From a virus, in the IMG/VR virus record IMGVR_UViG_3300032163_000034, positions 1 through 42,305 of that record: a stretch of DNA of 42,305 bases. One strand, given 5' to 3'. Shown piece after piece: positions 36,470 through 42,305 of the stretch. A program made the position numbers and the translations under genes. The notes beneath the pieces are model-generated. The model did no database searches. It was not told the origin of the DNA and saw only the letters and a program-made list of their open reading frames with translations. Every line of letters starts with the position of its first letter. Positions within the stretch are counted from its first letter, which is position 1.

Positions 36470-37888
36470 TTAGTAGAATTCTTCATAAGCCATCAAAAGT
36501 ATCTGTTCTTCATCGTCTAACTGTTGTTGCCATAGTTCTAAAAGTTTACTTACTCTGTCTGTGTCTTTCTGTAGTGCTTCCCAATTTACAGATTCAACAT
36601 TAGGAACCTTTGCCTTGCTGTCTGTAAATGGTTTAACTACTTTTGCAAATTCAATTCGTTTCTCTTGAGGTACATCTTTCTTGGTGGCTTCTTCGTAAAT
36701 ATCTTGCGCAGCATTTTCATCCATTGCAACATCAAGAATTTCCTTGATAGTCTTTGGACGAACAAACTTACCATATACCGGATAACCAGAACCACCGTAA
36801 GTAACATTATCTTCAGGGACAGTTCCACTTGCGACAACCGTGTCATTTTGGTTTGTGTAATTTACTGTTCCGGTTATATTCCCCGCTGTGCCACTCGCAA
36901 CAACCGTATCATTTGCATTGGTACTAGCAACCGTACCAACTATTGTTGTAGTGCCACTGGCGGCACTGGTATCATTGGCATTTGTTCTTGCCAGCGTACC
37001 AAGGATGGTAGTCGTTCCACTTGCTGCCGATGTATCGTTAGTATTAGTTCTGGCTAATGTACCTAATATCGTAATTGTACCAGCAGCAGCACTTGTATCG
37101 TTTGCGTTTGTGTAGGCTACTGTTCCAGTGGAACCACCCGCCGCCACAGCAGGTGCATACAGCACTCTTTGCAGTGGCTGGAATATCTGCCAAGGGTTAG
37201 CAGATATGGCCTGTATTTCTGTATCGGATAGCACCCTGTTCCAAACCAGTGCAAGCTCTGTTATCCCTGTTCCGTACTGTGTCGCACCATTTATATCATT
37301 ACCGGGGCCTCGTCCGATTGCAAACTCCCAAGCTGCTCCGCCGTGGCCAACAGCCCCAAGAGAATTGACTGTGGCAAGTTTAACACCATTCCCCCAGATT
37401 GTAGTCGCCTGCCCCGACCCGTCTATTTTAGTTCCTACAGCAACAACTCTGGTATTAACTACAGAGGCCGCGCCTATTGCGTATGACGCCCCATTATTGG
37501 ACATTACCCCGAAGGAAAGATAACCAAGTGAACTAACTCCAATTGCAGCACCGCCACGCGAACCCAAACAGCTAAATGCAACCAATGGAGAGAGTGACCC
37601 AGTGCCAACCGCTGTTGGTGTTGCCACCATTAAAATGGTTTCACTATCTGCCCATGCTAGAGTTGGGGGAATTCGTGAGATATAAGAGCTAGACCCGTTT
37701 GTTACTATTCCACCGCCCTGTTTTGTTGGACCGCTTGTTGGCGACAGTCTCTCGCCTGTCTTTAAATCAACATATCCAGCAGCAGGGTTTAGAACTGCAA
37801 TAATCCCCCTACAAATAGGATTACTCCAATCAAGCCCCGTAGGAACTTGCGGCTGTCTAGTCCATGGCTTTTTAATTATTACGCTCAT
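36470..37888 (-). CDS. LamG/ConA-like protein with tandem repeats
   Basis: 472 aa. Residues 1-250 form a concanavalin/LamG-like sandwich (CRGIIAVLNPAAGYVDLKTG, YLSFGVMSNNGASYAIG, NGVKLATVNSLGAVGHGG). Then five repeats of 21-22 residues on GTLARTNANDTSAASGTTTI (about 255-365). The last 110 residues are different: charged and helical (IKEILDVAMDENAAQDIYEE). Glycan-binding outer-capsid or tail protein is possible; it lies between the scaffold side and small structural genes, not with the fibre. Confidence 0.75.
   Translation of the reverse strand: MSVIIKKPWTRQPQVPTGLDWSNPICRGIIAVLNPAAGYVDLKTGERLSPTSGPTKQGGGIVTNGSSSYISRIPPTLAWADSETILMVATPTAVGTGSLSPLVAFSCLGSRGGAAIGVSSLGYLSFGVMSNNGASYAIGAASVVNTRVVAVGTKIDGSGQATTIWGNGVKLATVNSLGAVGHGGAAWEFAIGRGPGNDINGATQYGTGITELALVWNRVLSDTEIQAISANPWQIFQPLQRVLYAPAVAAGGSTGTVAYTNANDTSAAAGTITILGTLARTNTNDTSAASGTTTILGTLARTNANDTSAASGTTTIVGTVASTNANDTVVASGTAGNITGTVNYTNQNDTVVASGTVPEDNVTYGGSGYPVYGKFVRPKTIKEILDVAMDENAAQDIYEEATKKDVPQEKRIEFAKVVKPFTDSKAKVPNVESVNWEALQKDTDRVSKLLELWQQQLDDEEQILLMAYEEFY
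36800..37130 (-). repeat. Coding tandem repeats (63-66 bp)
   Basis: Five in-frame repeats encode the NANDTSAASG units of the LamG-like protein. The two middle copies are nearly identical in DNA as well, so recent slippage or unequal exchange is likely; copy number may vary between related phages. Confidence 0.75.
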
Positions 37889-37891
37889 GGC

Positions 37892-38407
37892 TTAGGTATT
37901 TGTGTAGGTTATCCCGCTGTACTGGAACTTGCCAGACATTGCCGCCGCCAGTGCACCAGCATGATTATGAGCAAAGAACAGCCCCCAGAACTTAGGCATT
38001 ACTCCACCAAACAGAGACGCTACTGTGAAGGGCTGGATGTAGTAAACAAGTCCAGCAGTAGCTACCGTAACAGCAGCGCTGCCTGCGAATCTCAAACTGT
38101 TTAGCACAGATACATGAGCTAGTGTCTCCGCGCTGTCTACACCATCCAACACATCAATCGGAGTAGTAGCAAGAGAAATATCTGAACCCCAGCAGTACAG
38201 GTTCATCACCTGTCCTATAACTGGAGCAGTGACGGCGTGACCTGTGATACCTTTCACATCCACCAGAACATCCACAAACTTGTTAGTGGTGTTGTCTACC
38301 TCATTACTTTCACGTCCAGCCACGAAAGTTGCTGAAGTACCTAGTGAGGATAGGTCAAACGTGATCGCTGTGTTTGCGCCGTATGTTGTGGTTAGGATTG
38401 TCGCCAT
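37892..38407 (-). CDS. Small structural protein
   Basis: 171 aa, beta-rich and uncharged (GANTAITFDLSSLGTSATFV, FVDVLVDVKGITGHAV, LFFAHNHAGALAAAMSGKFQ). Resembles small capsid- or tail-associated beta proteins encoded between portal and capsid in related podoviruses. Function only from context. Confidence 0.7.
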   Translation of the reverse strand: MATILTTTYGANTAITFDLSSLGTSATFVAGRESNEVDNTTNKFVDVLVDVKGITGHAVTAPVIGQVMNLYCWGSDISLATTPIDVLDGVDSAETLAHVSVLNSLRFAGSAAVTVATAGLVYYIQPFTVASLFGGVMPKFWGLFFAHNHAGALAAAMSGKFQYSGITYTNT

Positions 38408-38409
38408 GA

Positions 38410-38970
38410 TTAAGCCCTCGCTGCTTCGATGTCCTGCGGTGAAACGTTACCCTCAAATCCGAGTAGATTAGAGGTAGTGGAACCGGTTGCCGCGCTTCCA
38501 GTTGAAAGTAGCTTTTCAAGCCTCGTGGAAGTACGAATACAAGCCGCCAAGGTAGTTGCACCGCTTGCACCGCCTGCTGCTGTTAATGCTCCACCTACCC
38601 CGGAAGGAAGTTGAATTACAGCATCCCTCAACCCCGCACGGATGTTTGCTTTGCTGGTATCAATCGTATCTTTACCCACAGTCATGTTTTGCAAATTCAT
38701 CTGCTTGACATTGATAGCCATTGCACGGGCTGTGTAGATACCAGTAGCCTCTGGTGCATCCGTAGGTGTGTACTTTGTCCAGTCAATCGTGTCGAAAATA
38801 TCCTTGGTAGGTGTATTTGTTTTCCATACGCTGAAGGCTGGAACTGCTGGGAGATTGTACAAAGCTGCAATCCCATAAGCCCCATCCGAGTTGGCAGGGA
38901 AAATGTTTAAATCCGCATTGGCTGCAATGTCGGCTTTTATTGTTGCGTTTTGTGCTGGTGTGAGTGACAT
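38410..38970 (-). CDS. Small phage structural protein
   Basis: 186 aa. Start SLTPAQNATIKADIAANADL with AIAALYNLPAVPAFSVWKT is a family signature I know from phage virion genes of unknown role. Second half: IRAGLRDAVIQLPSG, LAACIRTSTRLEKLLSTGSA, ending VSPQDIEAARA. GAAGGGAACGCTTAAC before ATG. Confidence 0.78.
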   Translation of the reverse strand: MSLTPAQNATIKADIAANADLNIFPANSDGAYGIAALYNLPAVPAFSVWKTNTPTKDIFDTIDWTKYTPTDAPEATGIYTARAMAINVKQMNLQNMTVGKDTIDTSKANIRAGLRDAVIQLPSGVGGALTAAGGASGATTLAACIRTSTRLEKLLSTGSAATGSTTSNLLGFEGNVSPQDIEAARA

Positions 38971-38971
38971 G

Positions 38972-39367
38972 TTAAGCGTTCCCTTCGGTTATCACAAAAC
39001 TTGTCACACTGACAGGTTGTGTGGCTACGATAGAAAGAGTCGTAAGGTTCAAGTCACTTCCCGATGTACCTACGTTTCCATCCAATACATGAGTTGTGCC
39101 GTCTGCTTTTACAATACGGAACCAACTGGCTGTACCAGTAGCGTTCGCACTTGAATCCTGAGTGATCGCCCCAAGGGTCAAAACACCGCTTGCAGCGCCA
39201 GCCGCAAAGGGAGTGCCACAAGTCAATTCGGCAAGCAATGTAGTTGCTGCACCACCTGTTGCTGGTCGCGTACCATCATAAATTCTAAGAAGTGCTGCAT
39301 TGCCTGCGCTGGTTGTAATTGCGTCTAACATTGAATTTCGGGTTGCTACTAAATAAGCTAGTGCCAT
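38972..39367 (-). CDS. Small phage structural protein
   Basis: 131 aa. LVATRNSMLDAITTSAGNAA then LLRIYDGTRPATGGAATTLL: the N-terminal 'LRIYDGTRP' pattern is common in small phage head/tail proteins. Beta-rich end. AAAGGAGTATAGAA before ATG. Adjacent to the 186-aa protein by 1 bp. Confidence 0.75.
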   Translation of the reverse strand: MALAYLVATRNSMLDAITTSAGNAALLRIYDGTRPATGGAATTLLAELTCGTPFAAGAASGVLTLGAITQDSSANATGTASWFRIVKADGTTHVLDGNVGTSGSDLNLTTLSIVATQPVSVTSFVITEGNA

Positions 39368-39369
39368 TT

Positions 39370-41772
39370 CTATACTCCTTTTGATTGTTTAGGAACAAGT
39401 CTTACTATTTGTCCCATTTTGTTACGTTCTACATCTACGATAGGTTTGTTGTTCAACTTGTCGATAATTTCAGTCATCATCTTTTTGATTTCTTCATTCT
39501 CAGTTGGGGCTTCGACTTCTTCTCCCATGTCGTTCATTATCATTTTCTTTTCTTCTGTAGCGCTCTTACTTGCTTCGGTCATTTCGCACATCTTTTCTTT
39601 AGAAGCACAGTCCATTGTGTTTTTCTGTAAAGCGGCTTCTGCGTTAATTTGAGCGACCTTGATAGCGGTATCCCTCTGAATATCAGCTTTCATCTGCTCA
39701 ATACCTCGTTGCATTTGCAGTTTAGCGTTTTCAGATTCAGACTTGGCTTGTAGAATAGCCATTTCAGATTCCTTCTTTGCTTGGATAGTCGCTTGAGCGA
39801 TTTGATTATCGGCTTGGAGTTGCATCATCTGAGCCTGATTTTCAGATTGGAGTCTTTGCTGTTCCATCTGAGCATCTTGTTGCATTTTCTGCATTTCCAT
39901 CTGACCATCAGCTTGAGCTTGTTGCATTTCAGCTTTCAGCTTGTCGGCTTCAGGATTTCCTTTATCGGCAGGCGGTTTCATGTTCTGGAATTGTTCTTCG
40001 ACTTCTGTTCCAAAACGATACTTTCTTACGACTGCCAAAAGGATAGACTGAGCCGCCTCAAAAGGCATCGCTCCTTTTTCTACCATCGGAGTAAGTCCTG
40101 CCATTAATTGACCCATGGCATTCATAAAATCAGCTACGTTCTTTTGATCTTCGGTCGCTTCTATGTCAATCGTTGAATTGGTCTCAATGTCTATCCGGTA
40201 GCTTCTTTGTAAATCGTCTTTCAAAACCCCAATGATTTCTTCCCACGAAGGCATTTGTGCTGCTTGAACGATTTGTGGGTCGGGTTCCTGGGGAAGTTGT
40301 TGGGGTTGCCCGGGCATTTGCTGTGCTTGCATCTGCATAGCCTGCATGACTTGTTGTGCTTGTTGTTTCTGTTGAGCCGTAGGGAAAGGAAGTCCGGTAG
40401 CTTTCGCCCAAGTTTCCTCACTCATTTTGGAAGCAGCGACTTCCAGCATGATTCTCATTATGTCACGGGCGTATCGTTGAACTTCACCTTGAAGGCGTTT
40501 AAGCCTTAAAGTACCCCAAGATTCTTTAATCTTTTGCGCTCCCAAAGTCTCGGAAGCAGCCGATTGACCACGAATAATGTCTGAGATTCCGGTGATTTCG
40601 TAAATCGTACGTTTACACGCATCCCTTGCAGCGATTAACTGTTGGTAAACAAGAACCAATTGTTCGTTGGGCATAAACCAAATTGCTTTAGCCAACCCAC
40701 CGTCCAACAATGACGAACCTTTGTCTGTTGGAGTAAGAATATTCTCGGCATTCTCCAGAACCCTGCCTATATCTTCTCCCAGAGCGCCATCATAAAGACC
40801 GCGAGCTTTAATTGCTTTTACGACTTCATTAATTCTAAGGGTAATCGTATTGAGTTCTTTTGCCTGATTCTCATATATGGTGTACATTGCTGTCGGCATC
40901 ATGTCATTCGATTTCTGAATGAACTGAATCGGTTTAGGACAATTGAAGAATCCTGTAATCCCTAGATGGTCGTCATCTACTTTGAGATACCCATCGTTGT
41001 AGGCAGGGGAGATATAACGAATCTTCTTATCGCCTACTTTATCCCATATTTGATAAATTACTGCGGTTTTACGAGAGCCTTTATTCTCTTCTGATTTATT
41101 GCGGCGATTTTCTTCATCTTCATCTTCTTCGCCTTCAGTAAAGGTTATTTTAGCCGAAACTTCTTCACCAAAGAGTCGCTCACATTCTTCTTCATCCAGA
41201 TAATCTTCGTAGGCTATCCAAGGAACTTTAGACCATTTCTTTGAATAACCAATGATAACTTTATCCCACCCGCGTGAATCAGTACAAACTTGCTCCCATT
41301 TAACTACGGGGGTTACTTCAGTATCTTCTTCGGAAGAAGGAACATTTACAATGTCAGCATCGTATTTAACCGAAGTCATGCCACGACCGGGCAAAAGCGC
41401 ATCCAGCGTAGCGTTATTCATGGAGTCACTAAATGTTTCGTATCCTTCTACATTGGTATCCAGAAGGTATTTCAACATACGTTCAGCGGCTTTACTCGCT
41501 GCATGACCTAAGGGGTCTTTGTCATCAAAGCGTCTTTTGACTACAGGGCGGGGTGTTTGAGAATAAATCGCAGGTAAAAGAGTCTCTACGTTAGAAAATA
41601 GGATATTAAAGGGTATTTGGTCTGATTTTTTACCAGAATAAATATCAATAATCTCCTGACCATCCTTTCGGTAGTCTTTTTCCCGCTTTTTGGCAGTAGA
41701 AATCTCTGTCATCCAGTGTTTAACTTCCTCACTGGGTTCTTTTGCTGCTTCCACTGCCATTTTCTTAGCCAT
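39370..41772 (-). CDS. Portal protein
   Basis: 800 aa, the size of large podovirus portals. N-terminal half has WMTEISTAKKREKDYRKDGQ, PFNILFSNVETLLPAIYSQT and PRPVVKRRF typical of this family; later GMTSVKYDAD, VWDKVGDKKIRYISP-like wing and TEISDIIRGQSAASETLGAQ helix (tunnel/stem region). The C-terminal 250 residues are a long Gln/Met-rich coiled coil (MEMQKMQQDAQMEQQRL), probably a barrel. Right after terL and the 100-aa gene. Confidence 0.92.
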   Translation of the reverse strand: MAKKMAVEAAKEPSEEVKHWMTEISTAKKREKDYRKDGQEIIDIYSGKKSDQIPFNILFSNVETLLPAIYSQTPRPVVKRRFDDKDPLGHAASKAAERMLKYLLDTNVEGYETFSDSMNNATLDALLPGRGMTSVKYDADIVNVPSSEEDTEVTPVVKWEQVCTDSRGWDKVIIGYSKKWSKVPWIAYEDYLDEEECERLFGEEVSAKITFTEGEEDEDEENRRNKSEENKGSRKTAVIYQIWDKVGDKKIRYISPAYNDGYLKVDDDHLGITGFFNCPKPIQFIQKSNDMMPTAMYTIYENQAKELNTITLRINEVVKAIKARGLYDGALGEDIGRVLENAENILTPTDKGSSLLDGGLAKAIWFMPNEQLVLVYQQLIAARDACKRTIYEITGISDIIRGQSAASETLGAQKIKESWGTLRLKRLQGEVQRYARDIMRIMLEVAASKMSEETWAKATGLPFPTAQQKQQAQQVMQAMQMQAQQMPGQPQQLPQEPDPQIVQAAQMPSWEEIIGVLKDDLQRSYRIDIETNSTIDIEATEDQKNVADFMNAMGQLMAGLTPMVEKGAMPFEAAQSILLAVVRKYRFGTEVEEQFQNMKPPADKGNPEADKLKAEMQQAQADGQMEMQKMQQDAQMEQQRLQSENQAQMMQLQADNQIAQATIQAKKESEMAILQAKSESENAKLQMQRGIEQMKADIQRDTAIKVAQINAEAALQKNTMDCASKEKMCEMTEASKSATEEKKMIMNDMGEEVEAPTENEEIKKMMTEIIDKLNNKPIVDVERNKMGQIVRLVPKQSKGV

Positions 41773-42074
41773 TAGGTGAAATCGCCTATAGCAATTAGAT
41801 TAACACCGGCTCCTGTCGTGATATTCCATGCCCCGATTGCAGATACAATTCCTTGCTCTCCAAAATCAATCGTGTAAACGCCTATAGTGGTAGCTGCGGG
41901 GACAAGAGAGACGGAAGTCGTACTGTCCAAAAGGGCGACTGTAGAAGTGGCTGCGGTAGTGACTGTAATAATTAGTTTTTTGATTCTGTCGCCAATTGCG
42001 CCGGTAGCGCCGAGAACTTGGGCTGTTTGAGATGCTGCGACTGTTTCATACTTATAACTTGAAATTGTTGCCAT
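41772..42074 (-). CDS. Small structural protein between terminase and portal
   Basis: 100 aa, Thr/Ala/Val-rich beta protein: YETVAASQTAQVLGATGAIG, KLIITVTTAATSTVALLDST, GVNLIAIGDFT. Resembles phage head-fibre or decoration small domains. CAGGAGGTTTT before ATG; its stop touches the portal ATG. Confidence 0.7.
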   Translation of the reverse strand: MATISSYKYETVAASQTAQVLGATGAIGDRIKKLIITVTTAATSTVALLDSTTSVSLVPAATTIGVYTIDFGEQGIVSAIGAWNITTGAGVNLIAIGDFT

Positions 42075-42166
42075 AAAACCTCCTGAGCAAAGCTCATTAT
42101 TTAATTGGATTCCGTTGAAATCTCAACCAATACTGCATTTAAAACCTAATTATGTCAAATTGCAAG
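42075..42166. other. Spacer between terminase and the next gene
   Basis: About 90 bp, AT-rich, with the ribosome site of the 100-aa gene at its left end. No terminator or promoter was convincing. Confidence 0.5.
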
Positions 42167-42305
42167 TTAAAGCGAGTGTTTACTACCAGATTGCCGCATT
42201 TTCTTGAAATGTTCCCTTTTTAGCTCACCGAAGTTAATCGAAGTGACGTTCCCAGCAAAGAGTTTCTGTTCTGGACTCATTTCATGGCTTTGAGCTTTGG
42301 ATTTC
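42167..42305 (-). CDS. terL: Terminase large subunit (3' end)
   Basis: Same reading frame as the gene at 1-1419: the overlap encodes the LKREHFKKMRQSGSK part, then HSL and a TAA at 42167-42169. Together they make one 476-residue protein. Confidence 0.93.
   Translation of the reverse strand, partial: KSKAQSHEMSPEQKLFAGNVTSINFGELKREHFKKMRQSGSKHSL
42179..42305. repeat. Terminal direct repeat, right copy
   Basis: Exact repeat of 1-127 (127 bp), showing the contig closes on itself. Confidence 0.95.

Noticed and set aside
1-42305. tRNA genes
   Set aside because: No sequence with a TTCRA loop and matching acceptor stem was found by eye on either strand.

Overview
This window is one complete genome of a tailed phage with a short-tail (podovirus-like) virion gene set. 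Bases 42179-42305 repeat bases 1-127 exactly, so the sequence is a closed circle of 42,178 bp that was cut open inside the large terminase gene. The proteins (phage lysozyme, Rz/Rz1 spanin pair, NinB, NinG, Cro-like repressor) point to a Gram-negative, probably proteobacterial host; the host cannot be named from the sequence. No integrase, CI-type repressor, DNA polymerase, RNA polymerase or tRNA gene was recognised.

Layout. (1) The late block is all on the minus strand and crosses the join: small leader genes (2548-1416), large terminase, a small structural protein, portal, three small virion proteins, a LamG-like protein with tandem repeats, scaffold, major capsid, a decoration-like protein, a DUF115/methyltransferase fusion, head-tail connector proteins, an acetyltransferase, a PAPS-reductase-like protein, injection proteins, tail fibre, a membrane protein, a secreted HNH nuclease, then lysis genes (20-21 kb) and a second HNH protein. 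(2) On the plus strand, 2713-6606 holds an HNH gene, a 750-bp gene-free stretch and a run of about ten small unknown genes. (3) On the minus strand, 9931-6595 is a lambda PR-like operon: Cro-like repressor, structured leader, replication initiator, small genes, NinB, NinG. (4) On the plus strand, 10031-18911 is a long array of small genes, many with zinc-ribbon cysteines, plus an SSB-like gene.

The most unusual part is block 4. After most of its genes comes a copy of a roughly 60-125-bp imperfect inverted repeat with the layout of an integron attC site: R'' (usually GCCTAAC-like), an L''/L' pair with extrahelical bases, a variable hairpin, and R' (GTTRGGC-like). About ten complete and ten half sites are present, all facing the same way as the genes, and the gene stop codon often lies inside R''. 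There is no integron integrase. It looks like a phage-borne cluster of attC sites lacking an integrase, with cassette-like genes. Several genes read through the sites and gain tails such as NVKLRG; some start inside an enlarged attC loop; two gene fragments (of ninG and of a small membrane protein) are stranded in the array.

Regulation: divergent promoters at about 9.95-10.0 kb share a self-complementary -35 box (TTGCAA) and a 19-bp palindrome, and a second promoter at 13.12-13.15 kb carries the same right half-site at the same place, which suggests that the Cro-like protein controls both. The replication gene has a 105-nt leader whose closing helix covers its ribosome binding site.
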